A DNA stretch of 64,000 nt from Lachnospiraceae bacterium. Lineage in GTDB: Bacteria; Bacillota; Clostridia; Lachnospirales; Lachnospiraceae. Under the pieces are notes generated by a model. It saw only the letters and a list, made by a program, of their open reading frames with translations, had not been told where the DNA came from and searched no databases. Position 1 is the first letter of the stretch. Each line of letters starts with the position of its first letter. Positions 56,029 to 64,000 of the stretch are shown in pieces. The position numbers and the translations under genes were made by a program. Where the stretch lies: contig JAQXVO010000020.1 of the NCBI GenBank assembly GCA_029224965.1, forward strand, positions 1 through 64,000, in the 5' to 3' direction.

Positions 56029-57557
56029 TACTTCTTTTCCTCCTGATTCTCTTCCTGAATATATTTCAGCGGAACTCGGACATCAAAGGTCGTTCCCTCT
56101 CCGAGAATCGAAGAAACCTTGATCTCTCCATGATGGAGCTTGATGGCATTCCATGTGATGGCAAGGCCGAGACCGGTACCGCCGATCTCTCTTGAATGGG
56201 ACTTGTCGACCCGGTAGAACCGCTCGAAGATATGGTCTATCGAATCCTCCGGAATACCCATGCCGGAATCCTTGACCTTGATATAGCAGTACTCGTAGTC
56301 CGAATTCAGGGTGACATGAACCCATCCTCCCTCATGGTTGTACTTGATGCCGTTTTCCACCAGGTTCATGATGGCCAGGGTAAATTTCACCTCATCCACG
56401 TCGCAGACCACAGGCCGGAAGCTTTCCATAACAAGCTCGACGCCCTGCTTTTCGGCCAGAGGCCGGAGTCTTCTTAAGAGGGATTCCATAAGATCATTCA
56501 GGTTCATGGACTTGATCTCGAGACTGACACCGCTCTTGTCCATCTTGACCAGAGACAGAAGGTCATTGATGATCGATGTCTCACGGTCGATCTCATGAGT
56601 GATATCGCCCATGAACTCCCGGTACATCTCAATCGGCGCCTGGTCTCCCATGGAATTGATGGAATCGGCCAGGACCTTGATCGAGGCCAGGGGCGTCTTC
56701 AGCTCGTGAGAGACATTGGAGACAAATTCAGACCGCGAGCTGTCGATGGTCTGCATTTTCTGCTTAAAGTCATTGAATTCCACGGCAATTTCCCGGGTCT
56801 CCCGATAACCCTTGACCGGCAGGGAGTCCTCGGAATCATCCTGAATCTTCGGGATCCTCCCAATAATTTTCTGCAGAGGAGCCGAAAGGAAACGGGAGAA
56901 GAAGAAAGCCAGAAATCCGGCGAAAATCAGGGTCAGAAGCAGTCCCTCCCAGGTAGAATCCTGATAGAAGGAGAAATTCTGAGAAATGTATTCCGTTGAT
57001 TTCACTGTGAGAAGAACACCGAGATAAGGGCCTATATCTGCCTGGGATGATTCCTCCCCGCTTCCGTTGGCAGTGTCGGTACTGGCAGCGGTCTTCTGAC
57101 TATTGTCTTTCACATAGGTCAGATTTGGAATGGGCGCAGCCACAATTATGGCGTGGTCCTTCCGGTCCACTGTGTAGGAGGTTTCTCCGCGGGCGGCCCG
57201 GACCGCATTGGTCCAGACAATGGTTCTGCCCTCTTCTGCTCCGTAGGTGTCCTTTACCACATGAAGTGAACTGTCAATGACCATAATTCTGCCTGAATAG
57301 GCATTGGCCAAGGCTGTCATCTCTGCATTCAGGAAATCGACCTGTGAAGGGTCATCGATATAGCCGGTAGATGCGATCTGGTTGGCCAGAAGCTTGGACT
57401 GGCTGGTAATCTGAGAATAATCCGTGCTGATCTGCTTACTTTCATAGAGCCGTAAGAAGCTGTAGCTTAAGAGTCCTGCCGGAATCAGCGCCGCTAAGAA
57501 TGTAACCAGAAAAACCAGAAAACGCATGCCTGTGAAAAAGCGTTTAAATTTATTCAT
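56028..57557 (-). CDS. Sensor histidine kinase (WalK/PhoR class)
   Basis: The 509-aa kinase has membrane helices at about 12-34 and 204-222, an extracellular sensor between them, a HAMP domain, HisKA with VSNVSHELKTPLASIK (His284), and HATPase with NLVENGIKYNHEGG, GMGIPEDSIDHIFERFYR and GGTGLGLAI. No PAS domain is obvious, unlike WalK. The sensor contains a short S/T/A/E low-complexity stretch (KTAASTDTANGSGEESSQ). It lies 13 bp after the response regulator. Neighbouring competence genes suggest possible links to DNA uptake. Confidence 0.93.
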   Translation of the reverse strand: MNKFKRFFTGMRFLVFLVTFLAALIPAGLLSYSFLRLYESKQISTDYSQITSQSKLLANQIASTGYIDDPSQVDFLNAEMTALANAYSGRIMVIDSSLHVVKDTYGAEEGRTIVWTNAVRAARGETSYTVDRKDHAIIVAAPIPNLTYVKDNSQKTAASTDTANGSGEESSQADIGPYLGVLLTVKSTEYISQNFSFYQDSTWEGLLLTLIFAGFLAFFFSRFLSAPLQKIIGRIPKIQDDSEDSLPVKGYRETREIAVEFNDFKQKMQTIDSSRSEFVSNVSHELKTPLASIKVLADSINSMGDQAPIEMYREFMGDITHEIDRETSIINDLLSLVKMDKSGVSLEIKSMNLNDLMESLLRRLRPLAEKQGVELVMESFRPVVCDVDEVKFTLAIMNLVENGIKYNHEGGWVHVTLNSDYEYCYIKVKDSGMGIPEDSIDHIFERFYRVDKSHSREIGGTGLGLAITWNAIKLHHGEIKVSSILGEGTTFDVRVPLKYIQEENQEEKK

Positions 57558-57570
57558 ATTTTATTCCAGA

Positions 57571-58260
57571 CTAGATCTGATAATAGTATCCGACACCCCA
57601 CTTGGTATGGACATAACGGGGATCGGAAGGGTTGGGTTCCAGTTTCTCTCTCAGACGACGGATATGAACATCGACCGTCCGGGCATCACCGGGATAATCC
57701 GCACCCCAGATTTTGGACAGAAGACTTTCTCTCGAATAGACTTTTCCGGGATTTTCCACCAGAAGGAGAAGAAGATCGAATTCCTTGCCGGTCAGATTCA
57801 GCTCCCGACCCTTGACATAGACACGGCGGTTTTCAATATTCATCCGGATATCACCGCTTGTGATTTCTTCCTTCTTCTCTTCGACCGGAACCTCCGGACT
57901 GGTCCGGCGCATAATAGCCTTGATCCTGGCTTTGACTTCAAGAATATTGAAGGGCTTGGTGATATAGTCATCGGCACCGTAGTCCAGGCCGAGGATTTTA
58001 TCGATATCATCGGATTTGGCAGTCAGCATGATGATCGGCACCTTGGAAAATTCGCGGATATGCTGGCAGACCTCATAGCCGTCCATCTTCGGCAGCATGA
58101 TGTCCAGAAGAATCATGTCATAGTGATTTTCCTGGGCATGCTTCAATGCATCTTCTCCGTCGTAGGCGCAGTCCACTTCATAGCCGTCCTGCTCCAGGCT
58201 GAAACGAATGCCTTTCACAATCAGCTTTTCATCATCTACAACCAAAACCCTTTTTGCCAT
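57571..58260 (-). CDS. OmpR-family response regulator (WalR/PhoB-like)
   Basis: The 229-aa protein has a receiver domain with acidic pocket DDE (9-11), phospho-acceptor D53 in LLDIMLP, TAK and ITKPF, then a winged helix ending VRTVDVHIRRLREKLEPNPSDPRYVHTKWGVGYYY-type sequence (TVDVHIRRLREKLE seen). It is the partner of the kinase downstream. The target genes are not evident; its own transcript holds comEA and comEC. Confidence 0.95.
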   Translation of the reverse strand: MAKRVLVVDDEKLIVKGIRFSLEQDGYEVDCAYDGEDALKHAQENHYDMILLDIMLPKMDGYEVCQHIREFSKVPIIMLTAKSDDIDKILGLDYGADDYITKPFNILEVKARIKAIMRRTSPEVPVEEKKEEITSGDIRMNIENRRVYVKGRELNLTGKEFDLLLLLVENPGKVYSRESLLSKIWGADYPGDARTVDVHIRRLREKLEPNPSDPRYVHTKWGVGYYYQI

Positions 58261-58296
58261 TTTTCACTATCCTCAATCTATACTCTTTATTTTATT

Positions 58297-59094
58297 TTAA
58301 CCAACGGTGCATCGGTCTCTGATTTTCTGGAGGACGCCTTCCTTGATACCGCTGATTTTCTGCAAATCATCCACGGAAGAAAAGCTTCCGTGCTCATTTC
58401 GATAGGCCAGAATGGCTTCCGCCTTGCTCTCACCAATGCCGGGAAGCTGCATGAGCTCCTCCTTACCGGCCCGGTTGATATTGACCTTTGTATTCCCGGA
58501 AGAGCTTTGGGATCCGCTGCCTGAGGTTCCCGAAGCAGTGGATGCCGAAAGCTCCGGCTGACTTGCCACCTCTTCAAGGGTCAGGACGTGAATCATTTGG
58601 CCGTCCTCCAGATAGCCAGCCTGGTTCAGTGAATCGGCCGCGGCATTTTCCGAAAGTCCTCCGGCCAGATGAATGGCCTCATAGACCCGGGAATCCGCTT
58701 TTACCTGATAGACGCCGGGATTCTTTACGGCTCCGGTCACCTGGACGACCCAGAGGTCCCCGGCCACAGTATCTATCTCTGAAGATCCGGTTTTTCCGGA
58801 TCCGGTTGTCTTCTTATCTGAATCTTTATCTGAAGCCTTATCTAAGCTCTGATTCGAAGCAGACCTTGCCGATTTCCCGGAAGGCTTTGATCCTTTCGTT
58901 CCTGCTTTGGATGTCCCGGAATCCGAGGATTTCGAGCTTCCGGACTTCTTTCCGGCCGCATCCGCCGTCTTTCCATTCTTCTGCTCCAGATAGGAGGTTT
59001 TTGCGCAGGACGTAAAAAGACTTGCCGCCAGAAAAAGGGCCATAAAAAATACAGCCAGTCCGCGGCAATTTCTGAACTTGAATTTCCATTTCAT
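58297..59094 (-). CDS. comEA: ComEA-type helix-hairpin-helix DNA receptor
   Basis: ComEA binds DNA outside the membrane during transformation. The 265-aa protein has an N-terminal membrane anchor (GLAVFFMALFLAASLFTSC), a long S/K/G/D-rich linker (about residues 40-105), an SLBB domain (VTGAVKNPGVYQVKADSRVYEAI) and two C-terminal HhH motifs (INRAGKEELMQLPGIGESKA, FSSVDDLQKISGIKEGVL). The Cys after LFTS may be a lipid attachment site. GGGAGG precedes ATG. It starts a likely five-gene transcript that includes the two-component system and comEC. Confidence 0.94.
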   Translation of the reverse strand: MKWKFKFRNCRGLAVFFMALFLAASLFTSCAKTSYLEQKNGKTADAAGKKSGSSKSSDSGTSKAGTKGSKPSGKSARSASNQSLDKASDKDSDKKTTGSGKTGSSEIDTVAGDLWVVQVTGAVKNPGVYQVKADSRVYEAIHLAGGLSENAAADSLNQAGYLEDGQMIHVLTLEEVASQPELSASTASGTSGSGSQSSSGNTKVNINRAGKEELMQLPGIGESKAEAILAYRNEHGSFSSVDDLQKISGIKEGVLQKIRDRCTVG

Positions 59095-59158
59095 AAGAGG
59101 ACCTCCCTTTCTTTTTAAGAAAAGAAATAAGGAAAGTCCTGCTGCCTGTACTGTCTGT

Positions 59159-59187
59159 ATTTTAACGAAATTTTGCAGTTATTACAA
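59159..59187 (-). promoter_or_regulatory. Promoter of the comEA-regulator-kinase-GerMN-comEC transcript
   Basis: The minus strand has -35 TTGTAA (59182-59187), 17-nt spacer and -10 TAAAAT (59159-59164), about 60 nt before the comEA start. Confidence 0.65.
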
Positions 59188-59201
59188 TAGGTCGCAAAAA
59201 C

Positions 59202-60197
59202 TTAACAAATTCGCGGAAGACCTTCTCCCTGGAGAACATCCAGTTCCCGCTCGCCGCCAATTCTTGTCCGGGCGAAAAGCCGTCCGTCGGAATCCGCTGT
59301 CACCTCTCCGATCCGGCAGGCATTTTCACCGTAGCGGGAATGGCGGATAATTTCCAGAGCTTTGTCACTCTCCTCTTTGGGAAGAATGCAGACCAGCTTG
59401 CCTTCATTTCCCATATAGACGGGATCCAGACCCAGAAGGCCGCAGAAATCCCGGACCTTGTCGGTAACCGGAATCAGGTCATCCTCAATGGTGAAGGTCT
59501 TCTTCGAGCTCTCGGAAAGTTCCTTTAAGACGGTTCCCAGACCGCCCCGGGTAATGTCGCGAAGAGTATGAATATGAAGGCCGGCGCCGATCAGATTGCT
59601 GACCATATCAACGAGAGGTGCGTTGTCACTCTGGATATCAGTCTCTATTTCCATCCGTTCGGAAAGGATGGCAGCATGATGGTCGCCCATGGTGCCGGAA
59701 ACCAGGATCTGATCGCCGACCTCAGCCTTGTCTGCAGAGATCTCCAGACCGTCCGGAACGAAGCCGACACCGGCGGTATTGATATAGAGCTCTCCGTTGC
59801 CGTTGACAACCTTGGTATCACCGGCTACGATCTCGACACCGGCTTCCCTGGCGGTCTCAGCCATAGAGTGAACGACACGCTTCAGAAGGTCAACGGACAG
59901 GCCTTCCTCAAGAATAAATCCGCAGGTCAGGTACTTAGGCACTGCGCCCCGCATGAGGAGGTCATTGACTGTGCCGCAGACACAGAGACGGCCGATATCA
60001 CCGCCCCTAAACTCGGCAGGAGTGACAACAAAGCTGTCGGTTGTCATGGCGATTCTTCCGCTTCCGGGCACAACCGCCGAGTCCTCCATCTGATCCAGAG
60101 TCTTGTTTGAAAATTCCTTATCGAAGATGGTATCAATGAGCTCGCCGGTCGCACTTCCGCCGCTGCCATGTACCATCAGAATCTTATCGTCTTCCAT
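59202..60197 (-). CDS. hypE: Hydrogenase maturation protein HypE
   Basis: HypE dehydrates a C-terminal thiocarbamate to thiocyanate, supplying CN ligands for the [NiFe] site. The 331-aa AIRS-like protein starts MVHGSGGSATGELI, has VVAGDTKVV and the functional C-terminal PRIC with the carbamoyl-accepting terminal Cys. GAGGTGAATA precedes ATG. It is last in the hypF-hypC-hypD-hypE order, after a 152-bp gap without recognisable features. Confidence 0.97.
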   Translation of the reverse strand: MEDDKILMVHGSGGSATGELIDTIFDKEFSNKTLDQMEDSAVVPGSGRIAMTTDSFVVTPAEFRGGDIGRLCVCGTVNDLLMRGAVPKYLTCGFILEEGLSVDLLKRVVHSMAETAREAGVEIVAGDTKVVNGNGELYINTAGVGFVPDGLEISADKAEVGDQILVSGTMGDHHAAILSERMEIETDIQSDNAPLVDMVSNLIGAGLHIHTLRDITRGGLGTVLKELSESSKKTFTIEDDLIPVTDKVRDFCGLLGLDPVYMGNEGKLVCILPKEESDKALEIIRHSRYGENACRIGEVTADSDGRLFARTRIGGERELDVLQGEGLPRIC

Positions 60198-60349
60198 TAT
60201 TCACCTCGTAATATTTTCGGATCATCTTATGTTTCGATCCTTTATCTCCAGAATTTTTCCGGATTGCAACGCCTGCTCTATTTCATGGATTCCGTGATGA
60301 TTTGCATTCATACTGAAATCTATATAAACAATCTGATGCCTTATTTCCA

Positions 60350-61399
60350 TCACCGGTCATGCCGATGGTTGGAAAAATAGGAAAAGCAGGAGCCTTCGGT
60401 ACTTACCATGCAGGCGCCCTGAGGATTCAGGGGTGTGCAGACCTTGCCGAAAAGCGGACAGTCATAGGGACGGATCTTTCCCATCAGGACCCGGTCGCAG
60501 CTGCAGGCCGGATTGGCCTTATGATCCTGGTCCAAGCCAAAGCTTCCGGCATCCAGATACTGGTATTCAGGTCTAAGAATCTTTCCGGATCCCGGCACAA
60601 TGCCCATGCCCCGCCAGGCCGCATCATATTTCTCGAAATACTTGTCAATCATGGCTCTGGCCGCCGGATTTCCGTCCTCCTTTACAACAGAGGGATAGAA
60701 ATTCATGACCTTGCCGCAGCCCCTGGCCTTGACGATACCGTAGATGGCCACGAGAAGCTCTTCTCCCTGGAAACCGGCAACGCCGAAGGGAATATGGAAA
60801 TCCCGGGCGATGGGCTCATAGACATGGACACCGGTCACTACCGAGACATGACCAGGCGCCAGGAAACCGTCGATCGGAGCACCCGATTCCATCAGATAGC
60901 GGATGACCTCCGGCATGGTCTTGATTGCAGTGAGAAGCTTTATATTTCTGATATCCTGACGGATAATCTCATCAACCAGAAGAGCGTAGACCGGAGTCGT
61001 TGTCTCGAAGCCGACCGCCGCGAAAATATAGGTCGTGTCCGGATCCTTCTTTGCAAGTTCGATCGTATCCATGGGTGAGTAAACCATCTCAACCCTTGCA
61101 CCCTCTCCTCTTGCCGTGGACAGGGTCCGCTTGGTCGAGCCCGGCACCCGGATCAGGTCACCGAAGGTCACGATGCAGTTCTTGGGATCCATGGCCAGAT
61201 CCAGGAGCTTGTCCACATAGGAAGAAGGCGTAACGCAGACCGGGCAGCCCGGGCCGGACAGGAGATGGATATGGGTAGATAGGAGGCCCGGTATGCCGTT
61301 CTTTGCAATGGCTCCGGTATGGCTGCCGCAGACCTCCATGATCTGGACGTCCTCGCCATCGTAATTTTTCAGTTCTTCCTTGATTTTCTCGAGATCCAT
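60350..61399 (-). CDS. hypD: Hydrogenase maturation protein HypD
   Basis: HypD carries a 4Fe-4S cluster and works with HypC to assemble the Fe(CN)2CO unit. The 349-aa protein has MEVCGSHTGAIAKNGI, GPGCPVCVTP, FAAVGFETTTP, GFLAPGHVSVVTG and the C-terminal cysteine-rich region CSCDRVLMGKIRPYDCPLFGK. Length is typical. It starts one base after the hypC stop. Confidence 0.97.
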   Translation of the reverse strand: MDLEKIKEELKNYDGEDVQIMEVCGSHTGAIAKNGIPGLLSTHIHLLSGPGCPVCVTPSSYVDKLLDLAMDPKNCIVTFGDLIRVPGSTKRTLSTARGEGARVEMVYSPMDTIELAKKDPDTTYIFAAVGFETTTPVYALLVDEIIRQDIRNIKLLTAIKTMPEVIRYLMESGAPIDGFLAPGHVSVVTGVHVYEPIARDFHIPFGVAGFQGEELLVAIYGIVKARGCGKVMNFYPSVVKEDGNPAARAMIDKYFEKYDAAWRGMGIVPGSGKILRPEYQYLDAGSFGLDQDHKANPACSCDRVLMGKIRPYDCPLFGKVCTPLNPQGACMVSTEGSCFSYFSNHRHDR

Positions 61400-61400
61400 A

Positions 61401-61622
61401 TCAGCCCATGCCCTCCAGAGTCGTGAAAAGCTCCGTCATCTCCTCGGCCTCATCCTTGGTCATCTTCTGAAGGATGCAGCCGGCATGTACCAGAACATAA
61501 TCGCCCGGCTTGATCTCAACGAAACCGGTTCTGGCATCTACGGTATTCCCGTTAAAATCCACCTTGGCCTTCCGGTCCTTACTCATGACCTGAATGACCT
61601 TACCCGGTAATGCAACACACAT
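61401..61622 (-). CDS. hypC: Hydrogenase maturation chaperone HypC
   Basis: The 73-aa protein begins MCVALPGKVIQV with the essential Cys2, and has VEIKPGDYVLVHAGCILQKM, the HypC/HupF signature. It carries the Fe(CN)2CO group between HypD and the hydrogenase large subunit. AAAGGATAA precedes ATG. Confidence 0.96.
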   Translation of the reverse strand: MCVALPGKVIQVMSKDRKAKVDFNGNTVDARTGFVEIKPGDYVLVHAGCILQKMTKDEAEEMTELFTTLEGMG

Positions 61623-61780
61623 TTTATATTATCCTTTCTAACAGTTCATTCCATCTATATATTCGAATGATCCGGCGGAATGGCCGATCACGATGACCGG
61701 TCTATATTTCCGATTCGGATGATTATTCGAAATCATACCTTCTCATTGATCGATTTCTCTCTGCTATATACTTGCTGACC

Positions 61781-64000
61781 TTATTTCCGCTCAGCTACCT
61801 GATCATAGGTTGAAAGATAGACCTGGCCCAGAGAAAGTCCGCCGTCGCCGGGTGGAACCAGCCGGTTGAAGAAAACCTCATAGCCTCCGGCCTCCAGATG
61901 ATTCTTTACACCCTGGAAAAGGATCCGGTTTAAGAAGGTTCCGCCGGCCAGAGCGATCGCCGGCTTTGCCTTTTCGACCGCTTCTGTTCTGATCTCATCC
62001 CCAGATCCCGTTTCTGTACCCGGCTCTGTATCTGCCTCTGTACGGAACATTTTATCTGAACGAACAAGTTCCTCAGTCAGAGCCGTGACTGCCCCAATCA
62101 GTTTCTGATGAAAATGGTAGGCCAGCTCTGCCTTTGAAAAGGCTCCGCTCTCCTTCTCCATCAGAAGGTCATATAGGATAGCAGGTCCGTCGATCTCGGG
62201 AATGCCTCCGGTGCGCCGGATATAATCCGCCGGAAGGGATTCAGCATTCTTTAGAATATCACATTCCCATGCTTCTGTCTCCAGGCGGATGGGACTCTCT
62301 CCTTCATAATTGTTCCGGTCACTGATTTCCAGGAGGGCCGCAGCCGCATCAAAGAGGCGTCCCATAGAGGTCGATGTCACCGAATTGATCCCGCTCTGAT
62401 AAGCCGCATTGAGGAAACGCCAGTCCTTATCCGAATAGAGTCGCTCCAGATGACTTTGAAGTTCTTCCTCTCTGCAGATTCCCTCTTCACAGGCCTTCTT
62501 CAGATAGGAAAAGAGACTTTTTCTTCCATCCCTGGCGCCCTCATCTCCGCCGATCTGACGGATAGGAACCAGAGATCCGACTCTCTGCCAGGTCAGGGTA
62601 TCCTTTCCATCCTTTGAATCCGTTTCCTGATGAATCCGAAGGAATTCGCTGCCCCAGATACTGCCGTCAGAGCCATATCCTGTTCCGTCAAAAGCCAGGC
62701 CCAGGCAGTCTCCGGTCAGCCCGCACTCGGCCAGGACTCCGGCAATATGGGCAAGATGATGCTGGTAGTAGTTGGTTTTAGAAGCCATCTTCGACAGAAG
62801 CCGGACAGAAATATAGGCCGGATGAAGATCGCCTGCAAAGCGCTCGGGATGAATATCCAGAAGCGTTTCCATATTCTGGATGGACTTGTCTCTGGCCTCC
62901 TGGCAGGCCCGCCACTCCAGATCCCCGAAGTGGCCGGAAAGATAGACCGCATTGTCCCTTGCCAGAGCAAAGGTATTCTTCAGATCACCGCCGGAAGCAA
63001 AGGTATCCGCCTTACATTTCCTGGATATCCAGATAGGATCCGGAACCAGGCCGCGGGCACGGCGGAGAATCTGAACCTGGTCTCCCGACATCTGACAGAT
63101 CGAATCATCCAGAGGCGTCAGAATATCCCGGTCATGGTCAAGAATCAGATCCGGGAAGCCCTCCTTCATTGCTTCGATCAGACCGCCGCTTTCAATGGCA
63201 ATGGGCTCACCGCCACGGTTTCCGCTGGTCATAACCAGAGGTCCCGTCTCCCGAAGAATCAGGATCTGCAGGGGATCCGACGGCAGCATGACGCCCATAC
63301 GGTCACTGTAGGCAGAGACCTTAGGCCATAGATTCCGGTCCTTCTGCCGAAGCAGAACAATGGGCCGGACCCTGGACTGAAGAAGCTCCTTTTCCTTTGG
63401 ATTCAGGTAACAATGCTCCTCAATCGAAGGAAGGTCCGGAAACATGACCGCAAAAGGCTTCTGCTCCCGGTTCTTCCAGACCCGGAGCCGCCGGGCAGCA
63501 ATCTCCGAATCCGCTCGGAAGGCAAAATGAAAACCGCCGATATCCTTTAAGGCAATGACTTTTCCCTCTTTCAGAAGGCTGATTGCACGATCCAGAGCCT
63601 CTTCCCTGGTATTCACTTCTCTACGCTCCAGCGAACGCAAAACCGGACCGCAGTCATGGCAGGCAATGGTCTGGGCATGCCGTCTCCGGTCACCCGGACT
63701 CCTGTATTCTCTCTCGCATTCCTTACACATGGGAAACTTCTTCATGGTGATCGTTTCCCTGTCATAGGGAATATCCTCAAGGATCGAGAATCTGGGACCG
63801 CAGACCGTGCAGGAAATAAAAGGATAGCGGAAGCGCCGGTTCTTCGGATCCAGAAGCTCCCTCTCACACTCCGGACAGGTTGCCAGATCCGGCGGAAGAA
63901 GGCGGATTCTGTCATGATCCCGGGTACTATGGATTATGGAAAAACCAGAGCCGTCATCCCGCTTCTCAGCCTCCGCTTCATGGCTTTCAATCCGCTGGAT
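61781..64000 (-). CDS. hypF: Carbamoyltransferase HypF, 5' end beyond the window
   Basis: HypF makes the carbamoyl group that becomes CN ligands. The frame is open to the window edge: upstream of the internal ATG at 63745 it reads CPECERELLDP and CTVCGPRFSIL, the first zinc finger, then CKECEREY and CHDCGP of the second. After these come the YrdC-like domain (EGKVIALKDIGGFHFAFRAD) and the Kae1-like domain with HHLAHIAGVLAE and AFDGTGYGSDG. The acylphosphatase domain is outside the window. A T/E/G/D-rich insert (codons near 61980-62062) precedes ALAGGTFLN. It leads the hyp genes; hypA, hypB and hydrogenase genes are not seen. Confidence 0.95.
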   Translation of the reverse strand: MQRIESHEAEAEKRDDGSGFSIIHSTRDHDRIRLLPPDLATCPECERELLDPKNRRFRYPFISCTVCGPRFSILEDIPYDRETITMKKFPMCKECEREYRSPGDRRRHAQTIACHDCGPVLRSLERREVNTREEALDRAISLLKEGKVIALKDIGGFHFAFRADSEIAARRLRVWKNREQKPFAVMFPDLPSIEEHCYLNPKEKELLQSRVRPIVLLRQKDRNLWPKVSAYSDRMGVMLPSDPLQILILRETGPLVMTSGNRGGEPIAIESGGLIEAMKEGFPDLILDHDRDILTPLDDSICQMSGDQVQILRRARGLVPDPIWISRKCKADTFASGGDLKNTFALARDNAVYLSGHFGDLEWRACQEARDKSIQNMETLLDIHPERFAGDLHPAYISVRLLSKMASKTNYYQHHLAHIAGVLAECGLTGDCLGLAFDGTGYGSDGSIWGSEFLRIHQETDSKDGKDTLTWQRVGSLVPIRQIGGDEGARDGRKSLFSYLKKACEEGICREEELQSHLERLYSDKDWRFLNAAYQSGINSVTSTSMGRLFDAAAALLEISDRNNYEGESPIRLETEAWECDILKNAESLPADYIRRTGGIPEIDGPAILYDLLMEKESGAFSKAELAYHFHQKLIGAVTALTEELVRSDKMFRTEADTEPGTETGSGDEIRTEAVEKAKPAIALAGGTFLNRILFQGVKNHLEAGGYEVFFNRLVPPGDGGLSLGQVYLSTYDQVAERK

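Overview
The window is chromosomal DNA of a low-to-mid GC Gram-positive anaerobe, most probably a member of the Lachnospiraceae (Clostridia). The evidence is a pyrophosphate-type phosphofructokinase, a HrcA/CIRCE heat-shock operon, IreB, YqgF and DUF1292 in series, the comE-holA-rpsT-lepA-hemW-hrcA-grpE-dnaK-dnaJ-prmA-rsmE-mtaB gene order known from Bacillota, and several proteins of a type I associate with Lachnospiraceae (the 137-aa protein at 2336, the DUF6320/acyltransferase pair, a His-less HPr-like protein). Nearly every gene is on the minus strand. The plus-strand genes are the phosphofructokinase, the HPr-like gene, rpsT, apbE and holA. No integrase, transposase, phage gene or CRISPR array is visible.

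Layout. 1-700: the 5' end of a 16S rRNA gene with tandem promoters. 750-7589: radA, a small conserved protein, clpC and a large surface protein. 7747-8973: phosphofructokinase. 9072-12079: a zinc-ribbon membrane protein, a condensation-type acyltransferase and a short-chain dehydrogenase. 12197-14000: two unrecognised lipoproteins between perfect 28-bp direct repeats. 14132-20363: purine permease, Na/Pi cotransporter, yajC, tgt, aroC. 20573-28288: mostly RNA metabolism and modification genes (lactonase, U32 protein, O-methyltransferase, RNase J, DUF1292, ruvX, ireB, mtaB). 28515-31860: Crh-like protein, a degenerate hairpin array, thiI and its sulfur donor cysteine desulfurase. 32003-45271: rsmE, prmA, dnaJ, dnaK, grpE, hrcA, hemW, lepA and an ABC-F protein. 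45518-52251: rpsT, an arylpyruvate oxidoreductase/aryl-CoA ligase operon, apbE and holA. 52348-59094: comEC, a GerMN lipoprotein, a two-component system and comEA in one likely transcript. 59202-64000: hypE, hypD, hypC and hypF for [NiFe] hydrogenase maturation, with hypF running off the window.

The most unusual property is window-wide. Short tandem duplications (about 26 to 62 bp), often carrying inverted repeats, sit directly next to stop codons or between genes at many sites. Separately, in-frame repeats of 6, 8 or 12 residues expand non-core parts of otherwise conserved proteins (ClpC tail, IorA, ComEC), and related low-complexity insertions occur in PrmA, HemW, HypF and the sensor kinase. 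Some duplicated hairpins carry paired base changes that keep the stem, which suggests RNA-level selection. I do not recognise this as a named element family.

All functional calls come from reading motifs and gene order. No database search was run.
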